A DNA stretch of 64,000 bases from Tillandsia leiboldiana (Eukaryota > Streptophyta > Magnoliopsida > Poales > Bromeliaceae): positions 11,570,069 to 11,634,068 of the forward strand of contig CM055076.1 in the NCBI GenBank assembly GCA_029204045.2, read 5' to 3'. Position numbers and translations under genes: made by a program. Shown here one piece after another: positions 44,703 through 56,100 of this stretch. Every line of letters begins with the position of its first letter. Position 1 is the first letter of the stretch. The notes under the pieces are model-generated. The model did not search any database. It was given only the letters and a program-made list of their open reading frames with translations, and had not been told where the DNA came from.

Positions 44703-46075
44703 TGTTACGGCATTTTGGTATTGGCATATTTCGTGAGTCAAGTCAGTGAGTTGAGTCAGAGTCTTAAAGGGATCAAATTGTCAATCAGCAATCAAAGACT
44801 TAGAAAAGATTCAACAAGAGCTCATGTTGGCACTCAGTGTCTTGAGTCTTGAAGATTGAAGTTGAAGAATTGTGGATCAGTTACATCAATCTCAAGAAGA
44901 AAGTATTCAAGAGGATCAGGTATGTTTAACTAAATAATTGTGGTGATCCGAATACTTTCTTATAGTGTAGAAACACTTGGATGAAATTTTAATTGCATAA
45001 TAATCAAAAACTGGTGTTCGGACTTGTTCAGGATCCGGATCAGAGCCAACGATCCGGATCCCGAAGGTTGTTGCTTCATACAAGACTTCGATCCGGATCC
45101 ATGCAATTTCCGATCCGGATCCCGAATGTTAAGTTTTCTGATTTGTATGAACGATCCGGATCGGGCAATGCGATCCGGATCCCGAACCATGGTATTTCTG
45201 GAATCGTCAATCTCGTTACGACGATCCGGATCGCAGTAAATCCGATCCGGATCGCCGTCCTGAAAATTTCCAGATAAGGTAAGTTTTTGATTCTTATCTC
45301 TTTCCAAAGGTTTCTAAACTATAAATAGACACTTAGGGTTTCTCAAAAACTGGGGAGCTACGGCCGATCTTTTTATAAAACTCTTGAGAGCAACCCTAGA
45401 GGCTAGGTTTTTATCGTTCTTCTTTATAGCCTCTTTTAGGTCAATTCGATGGTTCCTTCAAGAACATATCTTTGGTCGAATTGATCTAATCTTTGCTTAG
45501 AGATTTCTTCTACGGTTCTTCATTGATAATCTAAGCAAAGGATCACCATCGAAGTCAATATTCTTATCGACTGAGTTTGCGTCGTGGATTCGACGTGGCA
45601 TCGTGGATTCGGTGTGCTAAAGGCGTTTCGTGGATTCGAAGCGTGCGTTCGTGGATTCGAACGTGAGCAGTGGACGGGCAAAACGGTGGAGCGCGAGGTC
45701 CAAGAAATTGAAGGAGGGGTTAAATCCGTGGAGACGGTAATCACCTTGTTATTCTTCTTTTCTTAGGGATTGTTATTGCGTGGATATCCAACCGGTCAGC
45801 GCGAGGTCCGAAGAAGCTGAAGGAGGGGTTGAGTCCGTGGAGTCGGTAATCACCTTGTTATTCTTCTATTCTTAGTGGATTGTTATTGCGTGTTGGTCCC
45901 GTGGTTTTTCTCCTGGATTGGAGTTTCCACGTATATCTCGGTGTGCTGTTTTTATTTTCCGCATTGGTTTTTATTTTTGCACTGAGATTGAGTTTTTAAG
46001 TATTACACCTATTCACCCCCCCCTCTAGGTGTTTGATAGTACCTATTTAGATCCTTTGGGATTCATAACTCTGCA
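44703..46075 (+). repeat. TRG2 3' LTR
   Basis: 1373 bp, offset 5015 from LTR1. Palindromes are at 45032-45253, hairpins at 45579-45664. It ends CTCTGCA, then CTCCC. Confidence 0.95.
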
Positions 46076-46080
46076 CTCCC

Positions 46081-47639
46081 AAGCACGAGTGTAACATACA
46101 TCCCACACTAAAAAGAATCCCGACCACTCGTCCCACTACCCGGGCGAGTATAACACTATGTCCAGGAAAGAATAAGAAGTGTGGATGTCAAAACATAAAT
46201 AACCCTAGCCCAAGTGAGGGTTTTCTACTGGTCTGGTTACACATGCAGCATATGACGGGGGTGCTAGGTCAAGTTCCAAGATAACACTAATTTAACAGAT
46301 GGTAGAAAGCAAGGAGATCACAAGATCATCAGATAGTACAAGGAATAGCAATTCCTACATTCTAGCATGCTACACAAGAAATTCACTATCATGCATAGTC
46401 CTACTATAGCAGATTTAATGTACAGTCCATCAATCTTGGAGACAAGGCCACCCACCTGAGAATGCTAACAGTCCAAAATCCAACAGCTGAAAATACCAGG
46501 AGCAACAACCTTTACTAATCCACAGTTCCGATGGTCCAAAGACACTGAACAACTCCTCCTGGTACAAACATACAGTCCAAAGTTACACTTTATTCCAAAA
46601 ATATCCAAATACAATAATCTGCAGAAAACAGTCCTGAAGATCTGAAATTTCCACTAGCAGAACAGACTTCAAAAATTCGATAAAAATACTTCTGTGATCC
46701 TCGCGTCGAGACCTTCGAAACGGGTACTTTCACGTCCAATTCCGAGCCCCGTAGGCCGAGTTACAAATTCCACAACACTGGGTGTGCAAAACCTCACAAC
46801 AACACAACTGTAACACTCTGCACAGTAAAGGGGGAAGAATATACCTTCGGGCAAGTCTCAGAAAAATCCCCAAAAAATACGACAATAATCCTCGCGACGA
46901 GTAGATGCAAAAAGTGTATATGCTCGTCTCGATCTGACGCTCGAGTGCGGAGATAAAATTCCAGCAAGGGGCTGCTATCCATAAACTCCACCAGCAGAGA
47001 AGGGGGTTAAAAACGTACCAGAAACCCTAATAAAAGCTCAAATCCGAGAAAAGTAGGTAATATAGAAATCGTAGATCTATCTCTCGTGAATCCAACGCCA
47101 TGAAAATCGTCCATAAATACTGTCGGAGTAGCTCTGTGGACCTCTCAGACCGAACTGCGACGATAACGGACCTCCGATGAAAGATCGTCGCTCTGTGCTA
47201 CGATGCCGATGTCGTCGACGCCGCGCCTTCCAAAAATTCCGGGCCTCTGCCAAAAGAGGCGCAACAAGCAGAGCTCCAACTTTGCTGAAGGGTCCAAGGG
47301 CAGAGGAGTTTGGAAAAAGCCTCAACTCGGAGAGAGGAGGGGGGTATATATAGGCTCAACCAAAAAAAATCTAAAATTGGACTTTTGGGCCCAATTCCGG
47401 GCGCCCGGGGCATCCGGGCTGCTACAGTGTTGGGCCCGCCCAACACTGTAGCAGCCCGGATTGCTCTGGAGCCGCCACGTGGCCTCGCGACTCTCCCCGC
47501 GCCCGGCGCACGCGCGCCCGCGAATCGCGGAGCGCCGCGTGGCCCGACAGCGCACCGTGGGGCGGCTGCGCCCGGCCAACCGCGGGGCGCCACGTGGCGC
47601 CCCCACGTCGCCCCCAACTGCCCGCCGTACGGTCACCTG
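46081..47639 (-). mobile_element. O 5' LTR, segment 4
   Basis: Continues O's LTR after TRG2. From 46372 it matches window positions 1-1269 almost base for base. TATA is at 47345-47354. It stops at 47639 where D inserted (possible duplication ACCTG, 47635-47639). The last about 508 bp of this LTR (equivalent to 1270-1777) must lie beyond the window. Confidence 0.88.
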
Positions 47640-47822
47640 TGTTGGGTTATGATTAATTGGATCTAAATAGGGGAAAAAACAACTAGAGGGGGGTGAATAG
47701 GTGTAAACAGTAAGCACTCAAAAATTGTTGCGCAATAAAACCAAATGCGGAAATGAAAAATAACACGCACGATTTTTACGTGGAAAACTCCAAACCGGAG
47801 TAAAAAACTACGGGACCGATAA
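47640..47822 (-). mobile_element. D: terminal 183 bp of an inverted Sirevirus-like LTR
   Basis: Starts TGTTGGGTTATG, the reverse complement of F's LTR end (CATAACCCAACA at 63315). It follows that LTR inversely through CTAGAGGGGGGTGAATAGG and CTACGGGACCGATAA. E interrupts it at 47822. D's other visible part is 63316-64000. Confidence 0.8.
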
Positions 47823-47999
47823 TGTAACACCCCCGGAATTTGGATTAGTCCTCTATATAAATGATATAATAGGACTAAATCTCTAACCCGGCTATAGCAT
47901 TTTGGATGGTAGCAAGATCCAAGAGGAACATGAGAGTTAAGCGTGCTAGAGCTAGAGTAGTTCTAGGATGGGTGACCCCCTGGGAAGTGGGGCGTCACA
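47823..47999 (+). repeat. 5S-containing (Cassandra-like) LTR fused to E
   Basis: TGTAACACCCCCGG ... GGCGTCACA gives TG...CA ends. Positions about 47913-47988 match the 3' two thirds of plant 5S rRNA, including GTTAAGCGTGCT, AGAGTAGT and CTAGGATGGGTGACC. Known Cassandra TRIM elements carry 5S sequence in their LTRs and begin TGTAACACCC. It ends one base before the spacer of E's primer site. Confidence 0.85.
47935..47988 (+). promoter_or_regulatory. 5S-type internal pol III promoter within the LTR
   Basis: Box A-like AGTTAAGCGTGCTAGAGC, intermediate element near AGAGTAGTTCTAGG, and box C-like GGATGGGTGACCCCCTGGG are all in register with 5S rRNA. The 5' third of 5S is missing or unrecognisable, so this is not a functional rRNA gene. 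Pol III activity is possible but unproven. Confidence 0.65.
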
Positions 48000-48001
48000 G
48001 T

Positions 48002-48013
48002 TGGTATCGGAGC
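48002..48013 (+). other. Primer binding site of E
   Basis: TGGTATCGGAGC, one change from the canonical site. Its spacer from the LTR is GT, whereas the Tekay-like LTR at 53138-56259 uses GCTTAAC and B uses GATTAGG. This places the LTR switch at or just after the primer site. Confidence 0.8.
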
Positions 48014-48181
48014 TTAGGGATAGGTCAATTGGGACTTAGGAAACCCTAGGCTTTTGGCAGACCCTAGGAAGGCAGGGCGTGAGTGACGTGACATTATGCG
48101 AAAGTCGGCAATTTGGTCATATATTATTTTGACTCTTCCAGGGAGTGAAGAGGGATTGGCATGTCCTGTTTCTGGCGAACT

Positions 48182-48207
48182 ATTATGTTGGCTGCAGACA
48201 ACATAAG
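48182..48207 (+). other. Leader hairpin of E with CTGCAG loop
   Basis: Stem ATTATGTTG / CAACATAAG (8 of 9 paired) with loop GCTGCAGA. It lies 169 nt after the primer site and 89 nt before the gag ATG, parallel to O, B and C. The leader around it (AAACCCTAGGCTT, GATTGGCATGT, ACTTTCGCT) is clearly homologous to theirs. Confidence 0.65.
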
Positions 48208-48295
48208 GTTACAGAAATAGGAGGATGCCTTTGACTTTCGCTAGATTGGGTCGTGTGTGGTTTCGATACTGATTTGTGGTTTCTTGTGTGACAGG

Positions 48296-49600
48296 ATGCC
48301 TCCCAGGCGGCGGATTCCTACCCGGGGTACCCCTACACCCCCGGAGGGGCCGGAGCAGTCCGGACCTTCAGAGATTGCTGAGTTGAGGGCCATGGTGGCC
48401 CAGCTGGCGGAGGGTCACCGCCGGCAGGAGCAGAGGTTCGAGCAGCTGCTTGCTCAGGTTGGGGCCCCTCCCCCTACTACTACTGAGGCCCCCGCACCAC
48501 CTGTTGTACCACCGACTATACCGCTTGTGCCTACGGCACCATCTTCGAGCAGCGGGGCCCCGGGAGCGATCCGACCTTTGGCTCCCGAGGAGGAGCAGGA
48601 GTTTACTGATAAACTCACCCATTTCTGCAAGCGGGGACCGCCTAGATTCTCGGGGCGGAGCACTCACCCTTGGGAGGTTGGGACGTGGCTTTCAGCAATG
48701 GAGAAGTTGTTCCGAGACTTCTTCATCGATCAGAAGTACCGGGTACACATGGCTGTGCATTGTCTGGATGGAGATGCGGACACGTGGTGGCGTCGGGTGG
48801 AGCCCCTGGAGTTTCAGATCACCCGGCAGCTACCTTGGGCAGAGTTCAAGAGGATGGTCCTGGACACTTACTTTTCCACCAGCGTGAAGAAAAAGGTAGA
48901 GGATGACCTGAAGAATCTCCAGCAGGGCGACCGGTCGGCATGGGACTACTTTCAGGAGTTTTCTCGACTGCTCAGCTGCGTTCCCTACGTCGCGAGGGAT
49001 GGACCACATCAGGTGGAGCTCTTCGAGTCGGGCCTGCGCCCGGAGCTCTATACCTTGGTGCATGCACAGAGATTACAGACCCTGGAGGAGGCGGCCGAGC
49101 ATGCACAGTGGATCGAGAGAGGAGACCACGTTGTCGCCAGACGTGGGGGCCTGGCCGCTCAGGGATCGGACAGGAAGCGGCCAGCGCAGGATGATGGGGG
49201 ACAGGCCAGCTCCTGGAGGCCGCCCCGACCCCCGCCGCCTCAGTTCTCAGGCCGCGGGGCGTTCGGAGCGGCGAGGGCATGGTGGATCTCCGAGGCCCCC
49301 ACAGCACCAGCAGCAGCACTCACGACAGCAGCAGCATTCTCAGCAGCAGAGGTCGCAGTCCCGGCACCAGGGATCTCAGCGGCAGAGGCAGCAGCAGCAG
49401 GGGAGGCAGCCCCAGACCCCAGCCAGGTGCATTTTCTGCCAGGGACAGCACTCTCCTGATACTTGTGACCAGAGGTTTGGCCGCTGTTACCGGTGCGGAC
49501 AGTCGGGCCACGTTCGAGCTACTTGCCCTTATGCGCCAGCACCGGCTCCTTCCTCAGCATCAGCCCCACCGGCGCCCAGCAGCGGTCCTATGCTCCAGCA
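48296..49600 (+). pseudogene. gag: E gag (gypsy Gag, one frameshift)
   Basis: Start 48296 (MPPRRRIPTR), favoured because O's gag starts MPLRRR at the equivalent place. Residues about 22-55 form a helix (LRAMVAQLAEGHRRQEQRFE). The retrotransposon-Gag core spans about 48660-49130 (WLSAMEKLFRDFFIDQKYRV, LPWAEFKRMVLDTYF, LQQGDRSAWDYFQEF). Near 49260 the frame shifts. The Gln/Arg-rich linker and CCHC knuckle CYRCGQSGHVRATCP (49485-49529) are in the new frame. Capsid and RNA-binding role is known for the family. Confidence 0.9.
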
Positions 49601-49639
49601 AGCAGGGCCCCTTCTTCCCACCCGGCAGATCACCGACCA

Positions 49640-50160
49640 CCGGCACAGAGCGGGCGGGTTTATGCCGCCCAGGTTGCGGACTCCCTGGCAGCCGACCACG
49701 TGGTGGCAGGTATCGTTTTACTTTCTGGCAGTAGAGCTCGCACCTTATTTTATACCGGGGCATCACATTCTTTTCATCAGTAGAGCATTTGCATCATCTC
49801 ATGGACTAGAGTTAGGTCGGTTGCCACGTGCGTTAGAGGTACGGGTTCCCGAGCATACTTTACTTGTAGAGGAGTGTTGTTGGTCTTGCCCTGTACAGAT
49901 CGAGTCGTGGATCTTGCCAGCGGACCTGATGGTCCTGAGTCAGCTGCGAGACTTTGATATGGTACTTGGGATGGACTGGCAGACTCGCTATTATGCGACT
50001 ATTGATTGTGCCGCGAGGACGGTGACTTTTAGCGAGCCAGGCCAGGAGGTGATTGTGTACAGAGGATGCCAGAGTACCTTCTTCGCCGCGATAGTTTCGA
50101 CTTCTCGTGCGAGGCAGATGATGCGCAGCGGATGCGTGGCCTTTTTGGCCAGTGTGGTGT
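49640..50160 (+). pseudogene. E aspartic protease domain, inactive
   Basis: VVAGIVLLSGSRARTLFYTGASHSF begins the domain, followed in another frame by ISRAFASSHGLELG and FDMVLGMDW. The catalytic DTG is YTG: the codon at about 49751 is TAT, where GAT is expected. A one-base frameshift follows at about 49775. Both prevent polyprotein processing. Confidence 0.88.
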
Positions 50161-51065
50161 GAGGGGCCTGCGGCGGCACCGGGACTCGCGGATATCCCTA
50201 TAGTCCACGAGTTCCCGGATGTTTTCCCACCAGAGCTGACTAGTATGCCGCCGGATAGGGAGATCGAGTTTTTGATTGACGTAGTCCCAGGAACTGCGCC
50301 AATCTCTAAGGCCCCTTACCGAATGGCACCGGCGGAGCTGCGGGAGTTGAAGGCGCAACTCCAGGATTTATTGGATGAGGGTTTTGTGAGGCCGAGTGTA
50401 TCACCTTGGGGAGCACCGGTGCTGTTCGTGAAGAAGAAGGATGGTTCACTTCGTCTTTGTGTGGATTACCGAGAGCTGAATAAAGTGACCATCAAGAACA
50501 AGTACCCTTTGCCGCGCATCGACGACTTATTTGATCAGCTGCAAGGGTCTTGTGTCTTCTCTAAGATTGATTTACAGTCTGGTTACCACCAACTGAAGGT
50601 GAAGACCGAGGATGTTCCTAAGACAGCATTCAGGACTCGGTACGGGCATTACGAGTTCACCGTCATGCCTTTTGGATTGACTAATGCCCCTGGCGCATTT
50701 ATGGATTTGATGAACAGGGTCTTTCGACCTTATCTGGACCGGTTTGTGGTAGTGTTCATCGATGACATCCTGATTTACTCTCGGAGCGATGTGGAGCATC
50801 TGAGGATAGTGCTGCAACTTCTGAGGGAGAAGAAGTTGTATGCCAAGTTGTCTAAGTGCGAGTTTTGGCTTCGAGAGGTTGCCTTTTTGGGCCATGTGAT
50901 TTCAGCCGCGGGAGTGGCGGTAGACCCGGCGAAGATTGAGGCGATCCGGGATTGGCCCCGACCGACGACGGTAGCAGAGGTTCGCAGTTTTATGGGCTTG
51001 GCAGGTTATCTACCGTCGGTTTGTGGAGGGTTTTGCGAAACCTTTCCGCACCCCTCACTCTTTTG
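50161..51065 (+). CDS. E reverse transcriptase domain (open, within broken pol)
   Basis: About 300 uninterrupted codons: FPDVFPPELTSMPPDREIEF, SPWGAPVLFVKKKDGSLRLC, KIDLQSGYHQ, FGLTNAPGAFM, and catalytic FIDDILIYS with the Asp pair at 50761-50766. Homology starts around APGLADIPIVHEFPDVF. The frame breaks near 51010-51065 (SFMGLAGY then out of frame). It would copy element RNA to cDNA; lacking upstream and downstream continuity it is not expressed as a normal polyprotein. Catalytic residues appear intact. Confidence 0.92.
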
Positions 51066-51560
51066 ACGCGCAAAGGAATCAAGTTCATCTGGAGTGAGGA
51101 TTGCCAGAGAAGCTTCGAGGAACTGAAGACCAGATTGATGTCAGCTCCTATCCTTTCCCTCCTGTTATGGGGAAAGGATACGTGATCTACAGTGACGCAT
51201 CGCATAGTGGACTCGGGTGCGTGCTGATGCAGGAGGGTAAGGTAATCGCTTATGCTTCGCGACAACTCAAGGATATGAGAAAATTACCCTACCCATGACT
51301 TGGAGCTAGCGGCTGTGATCTTCGCACTGAAGTTGTGGCGCCACTATCTGTATGGGGAACACTGCGAGATTTACACCGACCACAAGAGCCTGAAGTATCT
51401 GTTCACGCAGAAGGAGCTCAATCTGAGGCAGCGCAGATGGTTGGAGCTGTTAAAGGATTACGATGTGGACATACTTTACCATCCCGGCAAGGCAAACGTG
51501 GTCGCTGATGCCCTGAGCAGGAGAGCAGTGCAGAGCTTATCTATGATGATCACCGATCAG
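51066..51560 (+). pseudogene. E RNase H domain, frameshifted
   Basis: Three frames carry consecutive parts: IKFIWSEDCQRSFEELK (about 51080), YVIYSDASHSGLGCVLMQ (about 51178, first catalytic Asp), then ELAAVIFALKLWRHYLYG, EIYTDHKSLKYLFTQKELN and HPGKANVVADALSR (51300-51520). The domain is complete in order but split by one-base shifts, one at the KLPYP stop before 51300. Confidence 0.9.
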
Positions 51561-52760
51561 GCGCCATTATTGGAGCAGATGAGGCGGTTAGAGCTTGAGG
51601 TGGTGTCCCCGGGGTTTCTGCTAGACTATTGTCCTTGGTCGTGCAGCCCACTCTGTTGGACAGGATTCGGGAGAAACAGAGTGAGGACCCCCATCTGATG
51701 AGGGATTCGAGAGCAGATTTCCGGCTGGAGAGGCAGGGGATTTCTCAGTTGATGCTTCGGGAGTACTACGGTACAGGGACGAGCTTGCGTGCCTATGGAC
51801 TCGGAGACTCGAGAGCAGATCTTGCGGGAGGCTCATTATACACCTTATACCATCCATCCTGGTGGGACTAAGATGTATAAGGACCTCAAGGCACAGTTCT
51901 GGTGGAGCGGCATGAAAGAGATATTGGCAGATTTGTGGCGCACTGCTTAACTTGTCAGCAAGTAAAGGCTGAGCATCGTGTACCTGCTGGCAAGTTGCAG
52001 AGCCCTCCCGATCCCTGAATGGAAGTGGGATCATATCACTATGGATTTTGTCACGGGATTGCCGAGAGCTCAGACTGGAGCGGATGCAATCTGGTGTGGT
52101 CGTGGACAGACTCACCAAATCCGCTCACTTTTATACAGTTCAGATGACTTGGCCATTAGATCGACTGGCACAGGTGTACTTGGCGAGGTGGTCAGATTGC
52201 ACGGGATACCCATTTCCATCGTGTCGGATAGGGACTCGAGGTTTGTCTCGCACTTTTGGAGGAGTTTACAGACGGCCCTAGGGACACGGCTTCACTTCAG
52301 CACAGCTTTTCACCCACAGACGGACGGACAGTCAGAGCGCACCATTCAGACTCCGAGGATATGCTACGAGCATGCGTTCTGGACTTTGGGGGCGGGTGGC
52401 ACCGACATCTGGGATTGGTCGAGTTTGCGTACAACAACAGCTATCAAGCGAGCATCCAGATGGCTCCGTTTGAAGCGTTGTATGGGCGCAAGTGTCGGTC
52501 ACCCCTATATTGGGAGTGATGTGGGCGAGAAGAAGACCTTGGGTCCTGATCTACTATTGGAGGCAGAGGAGAAGGTCAGACTGATTCGACGACATCTGGA
52601 GACAGCTCAGAGCCGGCAGAAGAGTTATGCTGACACCCGACGACGAGACTTGGAGTTTCAGGTGGTGCGATCATGTCTTTTTGAAAGTCTCGCCATCGAA
52701 AGGGATTCGGAGATTTGGGATTCGTGGAAAACTGAAGCCCTCGTATATCGGACCTTTTGA
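51561..52760 (+). pseudogene. E integrase, multiple frameshifts
   Basis: Remnants in order: the HHCC zinc region (HYT...IHPG about 51833, then CLTCQQVK about 51948 in another frame) and the first catalytic Asp in DHITMDFVTGLP (about 52030). Next come DRLTKSAHF (about 52105), the second Asp in SIVSDRDSRF (about 52215), HPQTDGQSERT with the catalytic Glu (about 52310), and AYNNSYQASIQMAPFEALYG (about 52430). Every segment is recognisable, but at least five frame changes occur. Confidence 0.88.
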
Positions 52761-53089
52761 GGTATTGGAGCGCATCGGGCCAGTTGCCTACCGGCTTGCA
52801 CTTCCTCCCAGATTGGCTAGTGTTCACGACGTGTTTCATGTATCCACCCTGAGGAGATATGTTCATGACCCGTCGCACATCATTGATTTGTCCCACTGGA
52901 GGTTGCGGAGAACTTGAGCTATGTCGAGCGGCCACTGCGGATTTTGGACCGCGAGGTTAGAGAGCTGCGCAGCCGGGCATCCCTTATGTGAAGGTTCTGT
53001 GGAGCAACCAGGGCGAGCGCGAAGCTACGTGGGAGCTGGATGTCAGCGATGTTGGATGCCCACCCCAATTGTTTGAGGCCCCGACTTGA
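52700..53089 (+). pseudogene. E integrase C-terminus with chromodomain-like tail
   Basis: A GPY/F-type module (KLKPSYIGPFEVLERIGPVA, about 52727) leads to LASVHDVFHVSTLRRY, then after a stop and shift to YVERPLRILDREVRELRS and PYVKVLWSNQGEREATWE (about 52985-53040), resembling the chromodomain of Tekay-like chromoviruses. Stop at 53087-53089. In the family this tail steers integration to heterochromatin. Confidence 0.82.
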
Positions 53090-53125
53090 GGTATGATTTT
53101 AGTTTCGAGGACGAAACTTTCTTTT

Positions 53126-53137
53126 AGTGGGGGAGGA
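53126..53137 (+). other. Polypurine tract of E
   Basis: AGTGGGGGAGGA after TTTCGAGGACGAAACTTTC (53103-53121). The LTR starts TGTGATGATCC at 53138. Confidence 0.92.
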
Positions 53138-56100
53138 TGTGATGATCCAGGTTTCCCTGCACTGTTTTCCCGTGAATCCAAGTGTGAAACCCCTAATGAT
53201 GGTGTTTGATCCACAGTGTGTCAAAGGGACAGCACAGGTGGGTCCGTGGCAGTATTTATTGTTAGTTTGGCCTTCGCGGGGTTTGCCGAATTTTTAGAAA
53301 AGTTTTAGGCCACAACGGATGGCGTATTTGGATCCAGCGCGGAAAACGCCTTGAAACGGCCATTTATTTGCCAGATTTGGAGTCCGGATGCCCAAAAACG
53401 GACTCCCGGAAGTTTCTAATGTCTCCTGGTGCATGGGGGAAGGCCGTGGACCGCCGGATGCCACGTGGCGGGCCCTCATTGGCCGGCACGCGGCGCCCGG
53501 TGCATGGAACGGCTCGGCGGGGTGCACGGACCCGGCGCACAGACACGTGGCGCATGGCTACTGGCGGGCTATTGGGGACTCGGTGCCAGGGGACAACGCC
53601 TGCGGCGGTCAGGCGGCGCCTGCCCGCGCGCCTGACCGCACAGTGCGTGGGACGCGCGTCGCCTCGCCATTGGCGAGCGCCTGCGGGGTTGACCGCGCGG
53701 TCGGGACGCGCGTCGGCCGCTGGCGCGCCCCGCACGGCTGTTCGCGTGCGGGATGCGCGCCGATCTCCTGTGGGGACGCGCGTCGCGTGCTGATTGGTTC
53801 CGCCCGGTCGGACGGGACGCGTCCGACCCGCCCTGGCGGATCCGGGCCCAAACGTGGCCCGAATCCAATAACTTGGGTTTGTTTTTCTCTTCTTAATTCT
53901 TTTAGGGCATTGGAAGCCCGATTTCTCCCTTTCTGTTTGGAACCACTCCGAGCCCCCTCTTAGACATTTCTTCCTCTCCAATCCTTCATCCACTGTAGTA
54001 ATCTCAAGATTTTGAAGGCTCGGATCCCAAGGTTTGCATTTATCCGGCGCGGCGCGACGATCGTTCTACGGCTACCAGATTCGTCGCATTTCGGTGTTCT
54101 AGCTCCCCGGCTCACCCCGACATCTGTTTTTACGATTTTTGCGCCGTCGGATTCTTGACAGGTAGGGCTTCACTTCCTCTTTTATGAGTTTCTCTTGATT
54201 CAGAGGTTTTGATGGTGATTCTGTGGCTTCTTTCTGACCTTTTTCCGTCGCGGAGTTTTGGGACAGCACCATCTCGTTTTGGCGATAACTTCGCGCTCGA
54301 GCATCGAAACAGGGCGACTCAAAAGGGGATTTGCATCTACGCGTCACGAGGAATATCCTGGAATTTTGTGGATTTTTGTGGAATTTCCCTGAAGGTGAGG
54401 AATCCCTTTTTACAGAATTTATATCGCTGTTTTGGGATGAATGTATTGTTTGAGGTGGTCCTCTTGTCGATTTTCGTTCTCAGCACAGAAAAATCGTGGG
54501 AAAAACGTGCAGGTACTTGTTTCGACCGGATCGTCGCGTAGATCGCAGTGTATATTTTTCTGGGAATTTTGTGGGCACGTGTCACAGGTAAAATGGCTGA
54601 ACAGTAAATCTGAATTTGGGAGACAGATTTGGGGTTAAACTTGAATTGTAATTTGTGTGTGTTCTTTGGGATCTTTGGCACAGTGTTGCGGGGTTTTTCC
54701 GGAGCGAGCGCGGACTTAGCCTTTGAGGACCGGATTTAGCGCTCGAGGGGGTACCATTGTTTACCTCCTACTTATGATGTCCCCACTAGGCCTATTGGAG
54801 TGCTTCACTGTTATGTTGCTAAATGAACCGGAATAAGTTAAAATGGCATCTTGGTTGAGAATTGGACTTATTGCTTGGGCTACATCTTAAAATGGACTAA
54901 GTATTAATGAATGGATGATTCTTATATTAATATGTCGTTTAAACCTCACGGGGGGGGGAGTTTTGCTATAAAGGACTATCTTACTCGTACACTTTGGGAC
55001 CTCTTATGCTTATGTGATAAATGGATATGAGATAACTTAGCAAATGAAAGTTTAACTAGTGGCATACTCTCTATTGGGAAGGATAATAATATTTAAACCC
55101 TGTTTTTATATAAAGGACTTTGCATGCTTAAATGGACATCTAGTTAGGCCACCTTTTTCTGCTACACTATCATGCTGGAATTGACTTAGGAGAAACCATG
55201 CTTCTCTTTTTTTTTATATTCGGGGGATAGTGCGCTCGGGTTCGAGCAGGGACTGGGATAGTGTAGTCGACAGTTGTGGGCTTTGGGACAGGCAGGCTGT
55301 GAGGGCCGGGCATTGCGGCAACGCGGATCTTTGGCGGTTGACCGGACAGTAGTATTGCATCAGATTGGGATAGAGGATTTGGATTTCTTTTAGTGGATGG
55401 GTTTTCCACCGTGATCAGAGTCATGATCCAGTCCTGCTGATTTGGTATTGTTACCCAGGCATTTACTCGTGTGGGTCGCTCCCTCGAGTGCCACTCCGGA
55501 TGTGCGTTTTTACAGGCTTCGAGTCTTCGAGACTCCTTTTCCTATCGGTGTTATGCGTAGGTGGCATACCCGATTTGGCAGGCAGAGCAGGCAGTACCAG
55601 TGCTTACTGGTGTATCGATTGGGTCTAGACAGGCAGGCGTTGGACATTCTGATGCATCACATATAGTAATCTATCAGTTAGTCATTAGAGGCATGTAGTG
55701 GTAGCTCTATTCATCATCAGCAGTTTTAATTACAGCTTACCACCTTGTTCATCTTTCTGCCTCTTATAGTCTAGTGGGCACATTTGTGTTGAGGTCTACC
55801 AACTAGGAGGAGGCTACTGTTTTATAGTAGTTCTCATCCCCATGCTTTTCTTCTTCTATTCCCCTTTGTTTTGCACGAGTCGTTGCGGCTGTTGCAGGAC
55901 CCTCCACTGCGGACCGAGGTAAGAGAATCGCGGACTAGATAGCGGTCCACCAGGCACCAGTTCTATTATAGATGTACCCGATACTCTCAGATACTCTACT
56001 ATTCATTTCTTTTTGGGTGGCTTCGGCCATGGTTGTATTTGATAGTGAGCTGGGAGGAGACATATGTATTATTGAGAGTTACTTTCTGCACTTTACTTTT

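Larger units (their letters stand above)
39688..46075 (+). mobile_element. TRG2: young gag-only Sirevirus-like element with intact gag
   Basis: LTRs 39688-41060 and 44703-46075 are both 1373 bp. By eye they differ at only two places (about 40356 A/T and 41059 A/G). Target duplication CTCCC is at 39683-39687 and 46076-46080. The primer site is 41063-41074 and the polypurine tract 44691-44702. The 3.6-kb interior encodes one intact Gag and no pol. LTR identity implies very recent transposition, so an enzyme-supplying helper was active recently. Confidence 0.95.

Noticed and set aside
47913..47988. A functional 5S rRNA gene
   Set aside because: The 5' third is missing, several structural positions differ, and it sits inside a TG...CA LTR next to a primer site. 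It is an LTR-borne 5S derivative.
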